Numbered from the stretch's first letter, positions 43,501 through 51,783 are shown. The stretch: 64,000 bases of DNA from Sphingobacteriales bacterium 44-15 (GCA_001899685.1 MKWG01000021.1:36615-100614); one strand, 5' to 3'. The notes: a model not told the origin generated them from the letters alone. Numbers and translations: made by a program.

Positions 43501-44046
43501 CGGTTGCTGCGGTCGGGTTATGCCGTAAGAAACTGTACAGAGGCAATCTCCTATACCGAAGCGCCCGAAACGCTGAGGGGATTTTTAAAGCAGCGTTTTC
43601 GCTGGAGCTTTGGTGTAATGCAGGCTTTCTGGAAGCACCGCGACGCATGCTTTAATACAGGCTACAAAACCCTGGGTACAGTGGCTCTGCCCAATATACT
43701 GATCTACCAGATCGTACTGCCCTTCCTTGCGCCCTTAGCCGATCTTGTGCTGATCGTAAGCCTTATTGCGGCGGGAATGCACATTTTACCTGCCGATATA
43801 GGTTCTATTCTCTTGTATTATGGCATTTTTATGCTGGTGGATATTGCCGGTGCCGCTATTGCTTTTTTATTTGAGAAAGAATCTTACGGCAAGCTGGCAT
43901 GGATGATACCCCAGCGCCTGGTATACAGGCAGCTTATGTATTATATTTTACTCAGGTCTTTTGTGAAAGCCATTAAGGGGGAACTGCAGGGCTGGGGTAA
44001 ATTAAAGAGAACCGGCAATGTGGGCAAAGCCGTTTCCACAGCATAG
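40552..44046 (+). CDS. GH18-like / polysaccharide deacetylase / glycosyltransferase-2 fusion
   Basis: A 1164-residue three-domain membrane protein. An N-terminal helix (about 27-48) leads to a GH18-like domain (residues about 100-430, with GINVDFEEL as its acidic motif near 222). A CE4 deacetylase follows (about 515-715; LTFDDGPDARWTP, GNHTFTHGN, LLHDAGGD). After a membrane helix (about 735-765) comes a GT2 synthase (about 790-1030; IIPAFNEE, FVDDGSSD, DADTQL, EDCDL, QRFRW) and further helices. The set resembles the PgaB and PgaC activities of poly-N-acetylglucosamine synthesis in one chain: a processive GT2 would make and extrude a glycan that the outer domains trim and deacetylate. The product is inferred. 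Confidence 0.85.
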   Translation: MSPDNRQIFQAATPSRWKKFKWGARIFSAIAFFLLIILVLALIRGYNPSLPALEAKSKIFADKLDPSNPFTFTSARNKKYKGFKNFLENRYKKHKDTVRAGNFTSGNFIRAAFYTPWDNTGAALRSLEQNANKLNTIFPEWFFIDSNDHSGLQNRMDSASLAVMRRNGLRILPMLSNFNSKKEVADFDGSLLHSILGSPAIQQKFIQKLTDTLQHYGLQGINVDFEELGEGAREQLVSFEEALYKALHAKGLLLTMDIAPQNDDYDLKRLSAYNDYIVVMAYDQHYDKGSPGPICDQKWIEEMMDQTAKKIDPSKIILGLAAYGYDWSRDSDGRMYGESISYAEAINRAKIAKATIDFDNNNYNLHYSYTTEEEEEDSSEQRVDHEVWFTDAATTFNVLRFSDDYTTAGTALWRLGSEDRRLWKFYPLDLSSNALAKHPFNYNLLDTIPVIENDVSYQGEGEVLDIVYTPHPGKIKITVDTTEQLIAEQEYEQIPSGFVIQKFAEDTSRPGPGHKLILTFDDGPDARWTPQILDILEREKVPAAFFVVGIQAEKNIPLIQRIFKSGYEIGNHTFTHGNVAKMTPRRAGLEMKLTRLLIESVTGHSTVLFRAPYNADSEPHTYEELEPIARSREQNYITIGESIDPMDWEPGVSADTIVGRTIRSVEERGASIILLHDAGGDTREETIKALPRIISYFKSKGYRFTSIANLMGKTRDDVMPSMPPSKDAWLINLNFFLAEATYWAGQVIFSLFLVGIALSVGRMIIIGIIAYIQNRKEQRSAAGATGFVQNSAVPAVSVIIPAFNEEVNAVRTVSSLLNQDYPSLDIIFVDDGSSDKTFEKVSAAFAGNPKVRVLTKSNGGKASALNYGITLSASPFIVCIDADTQLKKDAVSRLMKKFLADEKSGVTTGAVAGNVKVGNEVNMLTRWQSIEYITAQNFDRRAFDLLNCITVVPGAIGAFRKEAVVDAGMFTSDTLAEDCDLTIRLLRSGYAVRNCTEAISYTEAPETLRGFLKQRFRWSFGVMQAFWKHRDACFNTGYKTLGTVALPNILIYQIVLPFLAPLADLVLIVSLIAAGMHILPADIGSILLYYGIFMLVDIAGAAIAFLFEKESYGKLAWMIPQRLVYRQLMYYILLRSFVKAIKGELQGWGKLKRTGNVGKAVSTA

Positions 44047-44117
44047 CATTTTCCTGCAGCAATGCAGATAATGTTAATGTGCTATTAACTATAAGGCGGT
44101 GAGATTGATTTTTTCAT

Positions 44118-44125
44118 TAGGTTTG
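44118..44125 (+). promoter_or_regulatory. -7 box upstream of tatC
   Basis: TAGGTTTG is a perfect TAnnTTTG match 20 bases before the TTG start at 44145. No clear -33 element is seen. Confidence 0.45.
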
Positions 44126-44144
44126 CTACCTCAATTTTTATGCA

Positions 44145-45026
44145 TTGGCAGTAGAATCGCAAAGGAGCAGCTTTTTTAAACGTATCAGGGGGCAAAAGGA
44201 ATCGGACGACTCGGAAATGAGTTTTATTGATCACCTTGAGGCTCTTCGCTGGCATATTGTCCGTTCCGTTTTTGCTATTTTGATTTTCGCAATCCTCATC
44301 TTTATTTATATTGACTGGATATATGATAATGTAATTATCGGACCGACCCAGCCCGATTTCATTTCTTACCGCGTGCTTTGTTCTTTAAGCCATAAGCTGG
44401 GCATGGGTGAATCTTTATGTATGCCACCCATCAACATGAAGCTGCAGGTAACCGAAGTGAGCGGCACGTTTATGTCCAGTATTTCCATTGCAGCAGTAGG
44501 CGGCATCATAGTGGCTTTCCCTTACCTGTGCTGGGAGGTATGGCGCTTTGTAAAGCCTGCATTAAAAGAGCAGGAGCTGAAGCATACAAGAGGCATAATT
44601 TTCTGGGTTTCTTTTTTCTTTTTTATCGGGGCGGCTTTCGGGTATTTTATGCTGGCGCCCTTTACGTTCAACTTCTTATATAACTATACATTAGGTACAC
44701 GTCAGATGCTGGAATATAAGCCTATGCTGGGAGATTATCTGGATTCGCTGATAGATATTACACTGGGCTCAGGCATCGCGTTTGAATTGCCAATGGCTTC
44801 CTGGCTGCTGGCCCGCATCGGGCTGCTCACCGCCGGCTTTCTCAGGACGTACCGCAAATATGCCTATGTGGCTTTGCTGGTAATAGCCGCCATCATCACT
44901 CCTTCGCCAGACTGGGGAAGCCAGATGGTAGTATGCGTACCGCTCATCCTGCTGTATGAGATCAGCGTAATTATCGCCGCCCGTGTAAATAAATCTGCCG
45001 ACAAGAAATGGGAAGAGTGGAGTTAG
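44145..45026 (+). CDS. tatC: Twin-arginine translocase subunit TatC
   Basis: A 293-residue inner-membrane protein with six helices and the TatC signatures MSFIDHLEALRWHIVRS (residues 25-41), the glutamate-containing FVKPALKEQELKHT loop, and the FGYFMLAPFTFNFLYNYT and ITPSPDWGSQM stretches. It recognises RR signal peptides, such as those on the DUF1501 and propeller proteins in this window. The start is unusual: the only good in-frame start that keeps the Bacteroidota-type N-terminal arm is a TTG at 44145; the next ATG (44218) would begin right at MSFIDHLEALRW. TatA/B are not in the window. Confidence 0.93.
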   Translation: MAVESQRSSFFKRIRGQKESDDSEMSFIDHLEALRWHIVRSVFAILIFAILIFIYIDWIYDNVIIGPTQPDFISYRVLCSLSHKLGMGESLCMPPINMKLQVTEVSGTFMSSISIAAVGGIIVAFPYLCWEVWRFVKPALKEQELKHTRGIIFWVSFFFFIGAAFGYFMLAPFTFNFLYNYTLGTRQMLEYKPMLGDYLDSLIDITLGSGIAFELPMASWLLARIGLLTAGFLRTYRKYAYVALLVIAAIITPSPDWGSQMVVCVPLILLYEISVIIAARVNKSADKKWEEWS

Positions 45027-45169
45027 TATGCTGACTATCATTTTTCACCCCGGGCTTTACATAAAACAAACGGATAATATTCGTATTTTTCGAAAAATAT
45101 AATGTTTATTGCTGCTTTATCTGAAAAAAAATCGTTATTATGTAGTGTATTTTAAAAAATCAGCATCAA

Positions 45170-45646
45170 ATGTCAACGAAATTGAATTTAGACAAATTAG
45201 ATCTGCAGATAATTTCGGCGATGATGGATGACGCTGGGATCTCTTATGCCGACCTGGGCAAGAACCTGTCTGTATCCGGAGGGACTATTCATGTAAGGAT
45301 CAAAAAGCTGCAGGAAAGCGGTATTGTAAAAGGTACCAGGCTGAACGTTGAGCTTAAGGAGCTTGGTTATGACATCACTGCTTTTGTTGGCATCTATCTT
45401 GAAAAAAGCTCCCTGTACGACACTGTTGCCAAAGAGCTGAAGAGAATTCCTGAGATCGTAAGGCTTAACTATACCACGGGTAATTACAGTATGTTCATAG
45501 AGATCGTATGCCGCGATATTGCACAGCTCCGGCATGTGCTGCATGATGAGCTTCAAAAGATCAAGGGCATTGAACGTACCGAAACCCTGATCTCCCTCGA
45601 AGAAGGATTTAACCGCAATGTACAGGTGGCGCCTCTGGGAGAGTAG
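45170..45646 (+). CDS. Lrp/AsnC-family transcriptional regulator
   Basis: A 158-residue regulator with an N-terminal helix-turn-helix (LDLQIISAMMDDAGISYADLG, then VSGGTIHVRIKKLQESGIVKG) and a C-terminal RAM ligand-binding domain (LGYDITAFVGIYLEKSS to the end). It is a typical amino-acid-sensing Lrp protein in length and layout. It follows tatC after 143 bases of AT-rich DNA and is probably transcribed alone. The ligand and targets are unknown. Confidence 0.93.
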   Translation: MSTKLNLDKLDLQIISAMMDDAGISYADLGKNLSVSGGTIHVRIKKLQESGIVKGTRLNVELKELGYDITAFVGIYLEKSSLYDTVAKELKRIPEIVRLNYTTGNYSMFIEIVCRDIAQLRHVLHDELQKIKGIERTETLISLEEGFNRNVQVAPLGE

Positions 45647-45713
45647 TAGGAAGTACGTGGTAAGTGATAAGGGGTAAGTGGTAAGAAGTAAGTACCTGAA
45701 ACCTGTAGGCTGA

Positions 45714-46847
45714 TCACAGCTTTCCTCTTACATCGAGCGCATCGCGCAGCCCGTTGCCTAAAAGATTAAAGGCTAATACAAGTATCATGATACAAATGCC
45801 CGGGGCTATGGCTAAAAGCGGGTTATGCGTAATGATAAAATTGTAATTTTCCTTGATCATCAGTCCCCAGCTCGGCTGGGGCGGCTGCACACCCACACCG
45901 AGAAAGCTCAGCCCCGCCTCAATAACGATGGCGCTTGCAAAATTAGAAGCGGCTATTACCATTACCGGCCCTAATACATTTGGAAGCACATGACGGATAA
46001 TGATCCTGGCATTGGTATAGCCAAGCGCCTTTGCAGCTTCAATATATTGTAATTCCCTTATGCTGAATACCTGCGTCCGTATCACCCTTGCCACATTCAC
46101 CCAAAGTGTAAGCCCCACAGCTATGAATACCTGCAGGAAACCTTTGCCCAGCGCCAGCGTGATGGCAAAGACCAGCAGCAGTGTAGGTATACTCCATACT
46201 ACATTGATGAACCACATAATGACCTTATCCGGAGTGCCGCCAAAATAACCTGCCACCAGTCCGAGGGTAATGCCAATGGTTAAAGAAATAACTACTGCTA
46301 TCAGTCCAACAGCAAGGCTCACACGAACGCCTATAATAAGGCGGCTTACAATATCCCTCCCAAACTTATCTGTCCCCAGCCAGAAGGTTTTTTGTACTAC
46401 CAGATCGTGCGATACGGCCTGTATGTTGTTTAGGAGATAGCCCTGCCGTTCAGTGATGCCGTCATCAACATATTTCTCCACAATAATACTGTCCTTCTTT
46501 ATCTGCCACGACTGTACCGGTAAATAAATGAAACTATCTTCCTGTCCGTTCATCAGCCTGTCAAACCAACCCGCCTGGTTTACTTTTTTTTCTTTGGGCA
46601 AAAGAAGGAACTGCATGGTAAGCCCCGGCTTTTTCCCGCTTATCTCAAGAATGATCCGGTTGGCATCGGGGGAATGATCGGGTGCAATATAATAAGCCAT
46701 CGCCCCCGTGGCGCATGCAACAGCAATGATAATAAGCCCGAAAACAGCGCCGCTGTTCCTGACCAGCCTTTTCCGGAAAGAGTACCAAAAGGAATGCGAT
46801 TCATGTTGCACGGGCTGTAAAATACAACTTGGAAGAGGAAAGAACAA
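45714..46847 (-). CDS. ABC transporter permease, oligopeptide type (DppC/OppC-like)
   Basis: A 377-residue inner-membrane permease. It has the first helix (residues about 29-52), a long insert before the core that is typical of Bacteroidota DppC proteins, and the binding-protein-dependent transport core (FGRDIVSRLIIGVRVSLAVG, EAAKALGYTNARIIIRHVLP, and the C-terminal NLLGNGLRDALDVRGKL). It would form a channel with a DppB-type partner. No such partner, ATPase or binding protein is next to it, so they must lie elsewhere. A GTG start at 46811 is an alternative. Confidence 0.92.
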   Translation of the reverse strand: MFFPLPSCILQPVQHESHSFWYSFRKRLVRNSGAVFGLIIIAVACATGAMAYYIAPDHSPDANRIILEISGKKPGLTMQFLLLPKEKKVNQAGWFDRLMNGQEDSFIYLPVQSWQIKKDSIIVEKYVDDGITERQGYLLNNIQAVSHDLVVQKTFWLGTDKFGRDIVSRLIIGVRVSLAVGLIAVVISLTIGITLGLVAGYFGGTPDKVIMWFINVVWSIPTLLLVFAITLALGKGFLQVFIAVGLTLWVNVARVIRTQVFSIRELQYIEAAKALGYTNARIIIRHVLPNVLGPVMVIAASNFASAIVIEAGLSFLGVGVQPPQPSWGLMIKENYNFIITHNPLLAIAPGICIMILVLAFNLLGNGLRDALDVRGKL

Positions 46848-46990
46848 AACGAGGTTTCAGGTTACAGGTTTCAAGTCACAGGTTACGCCTGTCACCTTTG
46901 GCGTTTGTCTTCTCACGTTTCTTGTCTCACCTTTGATGTTTGCCGTCTCATTCACCATTCACCTTTGCCCATTCACCATTCACCTGCTGC
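46848..46990. repeat. GTGA-family repeat reaching into the acyltransferase gene
   Basis: Runs of CAGGTTTCAAGTCACAGGTT, TCTCACGTTTCTTGTCTCAC and CCATTCACC units lie between the permease and acyltransferase genes. The part from 46948 codes for the last residues of the acyltransferase. Confidence 0.65.
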
Positions 46991-47877
46991 TCCCCGTCCT
47001 CTACCTTCCATTTGGCATATTCCTCTTTGTAGTCAAATTTCCAGCGGTTGTGGCTCCAGAGATATACTTCCGGTTGCTTGCGGATCACTTCCTCCAGGTA
47101 GCGTACATACTGCAGGGTCAGCTCTCCGTCTTTCATGTCCCGGGGAGTGAGAGACGCCAGCTTTGTTTCAACAATATAATGCCCTCTCTCCGGCTTGTAG
47201 AACCTTGCGAACACCACAGGTATATTATTGAACCTTGCATTCTTTTCGGGACCGCTTACAAAAGGGGTCATCTTCCCAAAAAAGCTTATCCAGTAAGATT
47301 TCTCGGGTCTTCCCGGGTTTTGATCTGCTACCAGCGCCAGCAGGTATTGTGTATTCCGGTATGGCATCATCGCTTCTCTCATCCGGGTTGCCGGGAGCAG
47401 CCTGCTGCCCATGCGCTCCCTGAAATGCTTGAACAACCTGTCCACCAGCTTATTGCCTATTGGCATATATACTACCAAAAACGGGTAGAGAAGCTCCCTG
47501 GTAACCCTTACATTCACCCATTCCCAGTTGAAGTTATGTCCCAGCATCACCTGGCAGCTTTTACCCGTGGCATACAGTTCCCTGAAAATAGCCGGATCGA
47601 ACTGCACTCTTTTACGGAGACTTTTTTCCGGCATGGAAAGCAGCTTGATAGCTTCAAGAAAATTGTCGGTAAAGTTCCTGTAGAATTTTTTGATGATCTT
47701 TTCTTTCTCCGCCCGCGTTTTTTCGGGAAATGCAATGCTGAGATTTTTCATCAGCACCCCTTTCCTGTAGCGGATTACATAAGTGAGTATGAAGCTGATA
47801 CCATCAGATAACCGGTATATTACCCACAATGGCAAAAAGGAAAACAGGTATAAAAGCCCCAGCACTATATAATACAT
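46948..47877 (-). CDS. LpxL/HtrB-like lipid A acyltransferase
   Basis: A 309-residue inner-membrane acyltransferase that adds a secondary acyl chain to lipid A. The acyl-transfer motif LGHNFNWEWVNV lies near residue 112, ALVADQNPGRPEKSYWISFFG near 175, and TPFVSGPEKNARFNNIPVVF after it. The last ten or so residues (QQVNGEWAKVNGE) are translated from the intergenic GTGAATGG repeat, so the natural C-terminus was probably shorter. The minus strand reads TATCTTTG at 47889-47882, only four bases before the start codon, so the transcript may be almost leaderless if that box is used. Confidence 0.88.
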   Translation of the reverse strand: MYYIVLGLLYLFSFLPLWVIYRLSDGISFILTYVIRYRKGVLMKNLSIAFPEKTRAEKEKIIKKFYRNFTDNFLEAIKLLSMPEKSLRKRVQFDPAIFRELYATGKSCQVMLGHNFNWEWVNVRVTRELLYPFLVVYMPIGNKLVDRLFKHFRERMGSRLLPATRMREAMMPYRNTQYLLALVADQNPGRPEKSYWISFFGKMTPFVSGPEKNARFNNIPVVFARFYKPERGHYIVETKLASLTPRDMKDGELTLQYVRYLEEVIRKQPEVYLWSHNRWKFDYKEEYAKWKVEDGEQQVNGEWAKVNGE

Positions 47878-47965
47878 CCGGCAAAGATAAACGGATACGG
47901 CGGATGGGATGCATTTACCTCCCCGAAGGAGGCTCCATGGGTATATCCTGGCCCGGCAATTATTT

Positions 47966-47982
47966 TACTAAATATTTTAGTA
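47966..47982 (+). promoter_or_regulatory. 17-bp palindromic operator before the ORF6N gene
   Basis: TACTAA-ATATT-TTAGTA, one base different from the site at 16741-16757 ahead of the EndoQ-like gene. It is 65 bases before the start codon; TACTTTTA (47999-48006) is a possible -7 box. Confidence 0.55.
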
Positions 47983-48047
47983 TTCTAACGAAAAATTGTA
48001 CTTTTAAAATGGATATAATTACGGACAGGATTAAACAGTGAACAGCT

Positions 48048-48581
48048 ATGCAGTTACAATGGATTCAAAACAGGATTTACAACATACGGGGTCACAAAGC
48101 GATGCTTGATGCCGACCTTGCGGCATTGTATGAGATCGAGACAAAATACCTGAAACGTGCGGTAAGGCAGAATGTCAAAAGATTTCCGCCGGATTTCATG
48201 TTTGAATTAACAACAGATGAACTGGATGGTTTGAGGTGCAGTTTAAGCACCTCAAGTCCGAGGGGAGGCAACCGCTACCTGCCTTTCGCCTTTACAGAGC
48301 AGGGTGTTGCCATGCTCAGCAGTGTATTACATTCCGATAAGGCGATACAAATGAACATAGCGATCATGAGAGCTTTTGTGGAAGCGCGCAGGCTGCTGCT
48401 GGATCATATAGCGCTGGAAGAGCAGTTGAATGCATTGAAAGCGCAGATCGCCGACCACGATGACCGGCTTACCGCATTATTTGCAGCGCTTGGTAACCTG
48501 CTCGAAGAAAAGCGGGAGGAAAAAAGCTGGGAGGAAAGAGAAAGGATCGGGTTCAAAATGCTGTATTACAAGCAGCCTTAA
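48048..48581 (+). CDS. ORF6N-domain (KilA-N-like) DNA-binding protein
   Basis: A 177-residue protein. The ORF6N domain fills residues 5-110 (IQNRIYNIRGHKAMLDADLA, ALYEIETKYLKRAVRQNVKR, FPPDFMFELTTDEL, YLPFAFTEQGVAMLSSVL). A coiled-coil tail follows. The ORF6N family is known from phage antirepressors; chromosomal copies are common in Bacteroidota, with no clear role. The palindrome it shares with an EndoQ-like gene suggests control by the same repressor. It stands alone. Confidence 0.88.
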   Translation: MQLQWIQNRIYNIRGHKAMLDADLAALYEIETKYLKRAVRQNVKRFPPDFMFELTTDELDGLRCSLSTSSPRGGNRYLPFAFTEQGVAMLSSVLHSDKAIQMNIAIMRAFVEARRLLLDHIALEEQLNALKAQIADHDDRLTALFAALGNLLEEKREEKSWEERERIGFKMLYYKQP

Positions 48582-48597
48582 GGGGAAATAAATGAAA

Positions 48598-48623
48598 CTG
48601 CCGGGAAATATGCTTCCCGGCAG
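48598..48623 (-). terminator. Strong hairpin between convergent ORF6N and lipoprotein genes
   Basis: CTGCCGGGAA (48598-48607) pairs perfectly with TTCCCGGCAG (48614-48623). On the minus strand it is followed by TTTCATTTATTTCC, so it best serves the lipoprotein gene. Confidence 0.7.
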
Positions 48624-48652
48624 CTGTTGTATGTATTGTTGAAGAAAAGGAA

Positions 48653-49447
48653 TTACTTAACGGCGTTAAATACGTATGTGGCTGCAACAGAAGGTTCCTG
48701 CTCCTCTTCAATCACAGTTTGCTCCACCTTCAGCGATGAATTGCTAAGCTCAACTATTTTATAATAGACGTTATAATTGATATCATCAGCGCTACCATTA
48801 TAGAGTACCACTGCATTAGCAGCATCCGGATGCCATTTCCAGTTTTGTGCTGTCCAGGTTTCACCGTTGTTATTTGTTGCCAGGAAAAGTCCTGCAGAGG
48901 TAAACAGGAACTTTACGTTGCCTTCTTCGGCCTCTTGTTCTTCATAATATGCTGCACCATCTTCTTCATTGGCCATCACCCAGGTTTTCAACAAAGGCTT
49001 TTGCGCATCTGCAACAGCAACATCGTCAGCTTTGCCGGCTTTTGCAGAGAACTGAGTTTCATTATATACATAGCTAAAGCTTATAGAATCGGCTGTGATC
49101 TGTATATTGCTTATTGGTCCAAAGTCTTTAAAATCAAAAGAGGCGCTGTCAATGACGCTTAATTTACCGTAGTACGCTTTGCCATAATTAAATACCAGGA
49201 TGTAAGAGCTGTCTTCAAAGAATGAAACAGAAGCCACACGGGGCATTTCAAGGCTTTTATGAGAAGCATTGGATGATGATGCAATCCTGCCAACGGGCTC
49301 CACTGTTGCGTCCCAGCGTCCCTGAACTTTTTCAAAAAGCGTAGGCTCCGGGGGAGCAGGCGCGGGTGTATCATCTTTTTTACAGGAAAAGAAAACAAAT
49401 GCGGAAAGAGCAACCGCCAGATACCGTGATTTAGAAATCATGCTCAT
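48653..49447 (-). CDS. Lipoprotein with lipocalin-like fold (hypothetical)
   Basis: A 264-residue surface or periplasmic lipoprotein. The signal ends in FVFFSCKKDDTPAPAPPEPT, where the cysteine would be lipidated and the acidic KKDD after it resembles the Bacteroidota surface-export tag. The mature part has two similar lipocalin-like halves (FEKVQGRWDATVEPVG, and WTAQNWKWHPDAANAVVLYN). The function is unknown. The second ATG (two codons on) is an equal choice. It is transcribed alone. Confidence 0.8.
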   Translation of the reverse strand: MSMISKSRYLAVALSAFVFFSCKKDDTPAPAPPEPTLFEKVQGRWDATVEPVGRIASSSNASHKSLEMPRVASVSFFEDSSYILVFNYGKAYYGKLSVIDSASFDFKDFGPISNIQITADSISFSYVYNETQFSAKAGKADDVAVADAQKPLLKTWVMANEEDGAAYYEEQEAEEGNVKFLFTSAGLFLATNNNGETWTAQNWKWHPDAANAVVLYNGSADDINYNVYYKIVELSNSSLKVEQTVIEEEQEPSVAATYVFNAVK

Positions 49448-49745
49448 GAGAATAAATTTAGGTTTACAGGTTATTTAAAGCTCACTGTAACGGATATGCG
49501 AAGTATATATCGCAACAAAGAGCAGGCTTCTAACGGTAAGCTATACCTGAAATTGTATCAGGCTTTAAATCTTAGAGTATTCACTCAAAGGAGTAAGAGT
49601 ATTGATCGGCGATGGTAAGTAGTTATACTAAGGATGCGGGGAGAGTTTAATACCTTCTTTCAAAAATGTTGTGCAGACATAAAGTAAAACAGCCACAACC
49701 CCGTCTTCAATACAAACAGTTTCTGAACAATTAAAACAAATAATT

Positions 49746-50033
49746 ATGAAACGGGGAATTATTAAACCTGTACTGGCAGGTATATTATTGGGCGCCGCAT
49801 TATTTTTTATTCCTTTTTTTGTACTGCGTGTTACAGTCTTTCTATTGATCACCGGTATAATGTTCAGCCTCTTTGCAGGACGCCGCCGGTTTGGCCGCAG
49901 GTTCGCAGAAGGACGTACTGCATTTGCCGACCATATCAGGAATATGAGCGAGGAAGAATACAACCGGTTCAAAGCCAATCTTTCACCAGGTTGCAGGAGC
50001 AGGTTTTCATCATCTTCATCAACAGAAAAATAG
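49746..50033 (+). CDS. Small membrane protein of unknown function
   Basis: A 95-residue protein with two short membrane helices in the first 45 residues (IIKPVLAGILLGAALFFIPF, VLRVTVFLLITGIMFSLFAG), then a basic turn (RRRFGRRF) and a helical, hydrophilic tail (HIRNMSEEEYNRFKANLSPG). Such small proteins often sit beside envelope-stress or metal-stress genes, but no such gene is here. It is followed after six bases by an even smaller membrane peptide gene, so the two may work together. Confidence 0.65.
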   Translation: MKRGIIKPVLAGILLGAALFFIPFFVLRVTVFLLITGIMFSLFAGRRRFGRRFAEGRTAFADHIRNMSEEEYNRFKANLSPGCRSRFSSSSSTEK

Positions 50034-50039
50034 TATAAC

Positions 50040-50204
50040 ATGCAATGGAAATACAGGATACTAACGGTATTTATCGCAGCAGCCATTACTTTCAGCAGCC
50101 TGCTTGTCTTTTTAGGTTCTCAGCAATTTAAAAAGAACATACACCCATATCGCGGCAGGCATAATTGTGCACAGCAAGAGGCCTGCGAGAACAAACAGCC
50201 ATAA
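50040..50204 (+). CDS. Small membrane-peptide gene (54 residues)
   Basis: A short open frame starting six bases after the previous stop codon: MQWKYRILTVFIAAAITFSS, LLVFLGSQQFKKN, then a hydrophilic tail with two cysteines (NCAQQEACENK). One membrane helix is clear. The tight spacing and the shared layout with the upstream gene (helix, basic turn, polar tail) support a real gene. The function is unknown. Confidence 0.5.
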   Translation: MQWKYRILTVFIAAAITFSSLLVFLGSQQFKKNIHPYRGRHNCAQQEACENKQP

Positions 50205-50212
50205 CGTGAAAC

Positions 50213-50402
50213 AGCCACAAATTCCAGTGCCCTGTGCGGCAGGATGATTTTTAGAGACAACAATTTGTCTTGCAGAGCAAAGTAAGCCACTAATGCACGA
50301 ATTTACACTAATGCCTTCGTGCCCATTCGTGCATTTGTGGCTTCTTTATTGTATCCAAAAATCATCCCGCGTTCTGCGGGGCGCTGGAATTCGTGGTATA
50401 GA
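50213..50402. repeat. MITE-like 190-bp palindrome (two inverted AGCCACGAAT repeats)
   Basis: The left arm begins CAGCCACAAATTCCAGTGCC...AGGATGATTTTT; the right arm ends AAAAATCATCCCGCGTTCTG...CTGGAATTCGTGG, its complement. An inner inverted pair (AAGCCACTAATGCACGAAT and ATTCGTGCATTTGTGGCTT) sits at the centre. The right arm is the inverted counterpart of 23944-24015. No protein is encoded. 50403-50712 has no gene apart from the AraC promoter region. Confidence 0.75.
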
Positions 50403-50712
50403 AAAAAATATGCGATTCCGTTAAACAGCAAACCCTATTCAGGCGTGATAAAAGATCTGCCTGCGCTCCCTTTGTTTTCTTTGGCAGGAGTCGCCAAAGC
50501 TACATTAACGCCCTTCCCCTGTCCGGTTTTGGCCCGCCCGGCCTGCATTTTATGCCTATAGCTCGTCATATCATACCCAACTTCGGAAAAAAAGAGAAAT
50601 AGCTTAAATATTCCTTTATACCTGAGGAGTACTACATTTGATATATACAATTTGATTTAAGGTAATCACCTGAGCCAATTTGTATAACTAATCCCTTTAA
50701 ACCTCTTGGTAT

Positions 50713-51690
50713 ATGAAAAGCATATTTAGCCTGTCATCAGAAAATGGAGAAATATTTGCGCTCAGTGAAGATTTGCCAGATAACTATACCGGTCCTGTAT
50801 TAGCGGGCTCTCTTTGTTATTCGGCTCAGTCACAACATTCGGAATTAGTACTTCAGGAACTACGTGGAGAAGAATATGACATAAGATTTATTATTGGGAA
50901 ATTTTTGCGAAGGTTTTATGCAAAAGGCTGGATACATGCAGAAGGCTTGTACGGTAACCTTATGATTAAGGGTAGCATACAAAAAGAGAGGCTTAGTTTC
51001 GGAGAAACCCAATTAAAAGAAGGACAATACTGTTGTTTTTATACACAGCCATCGGATTGGAGTTCTTTCTTTGAAAAAGGGAAAGAACTCCGGATGTTGG
51101 ATATATTTTACTCGCCGCTTTTACTGCAGGAGCTCGTTCCTTATTTCCCGGATTTAAAATCAGTTATTGACGCTAATCCCTGTATGTTGGTTACAAAAAA
51201 GCCGTTTTGGCTGTCCGTTACTATTAAAGAAATAATTAATCAACTTCTATATTGCCCTTATAATGAAACCAGCAGGCAGTTCTACTTCGACCTAAAAGTC
51301 AGGGAATTATTGTATCATATGCTTGAAAACGCTTTCAATCAGGATACGAATAAATTATCTTTTACTCCCTGGGAAGTAGAACGCATTCACGAGGCTAGAA
51401 AAATATTGCTGAAACATATTGCCAGTAAACCTCCATCCATAAAAAAACTGGCAAGGCTCGTAACGCTTAATGAGTACAAGCTTAAAAAAGGATTTCGCCA
51501 ATACTTTAATACCAGTATAGGACAATGGATGCAGGAGCAAAAGCTTCAGTATAGCCGTGAACTCATATTGAATACAAATAAGCCTATAAAAGAAATAAGC
51601 AACCTTGTCGGTTATCCGCTTACAACAAACTTTATTACTGCTTTCAGAAGGAACTTTGGCACTACACCTGGAGAACTGAGACGAAAATAA
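50713..51690 (+). CDS. AraC-family transcriptional regulator
   Basis: A 325-residue regulator with an unrecognised N-terminal domain (residues 1-215) and the AraC helix-turn-helix pair at 225-325 (ARKILLKHIASKPPSIKKLA, LVTLNEYKLKKGFRQYFNTS, NLVGYPLTTNFITAFRRNFG). It precedes the MauE and DUF6520 genes on the same strand by 93 bases, and the TlpA/SusD/SusC genes face it, so it may control this cluster. The inducer is unknown. Confidence 0.88.
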   Translation: MKSIFSLSSENGEIFALSEDLPDNYTGPVLAGSLCYSAQSQHSELVLQELRGEEYDIRFIIGKFLRRFYAKGWIHAEGLYGNLMIKGSIQKERLSFGETQLKEGQYCCFYTQPSDWSSFFEKGKELRMLDIFYSPLLLQELVPYFPDLKSVIDANPCMLVTKKPFWLSVTIKEIINQLLYCPYNETSRQFYFDLKVRELLYHMLENAFNQDTNKLSFTPWEVERIHEARKILLKHIASKPPSIKKLARLVTLNEYKLKKGFRQYFNTSIGQWMQEQKLQYSRELILNTNKPIKEISNLVGYPLTTNFITAFRRNFGTTPGELRRK

Positions 51691-51783
51691 TCCTGATTGC
51701 AAAACTTTCAGCTCTACTTGCAAACAATATTTTAGAAAAAAAGTCTATTTCATAATTGATCTTTGGAGCATAAAGCTTGCAGT

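Noticed and set aside
44070..44090. Two TTAA boxes 11 bases apart after the fusion gene
   Set aside because: Only two boxes and no shared flank with the efflux arrays; chance is likely.
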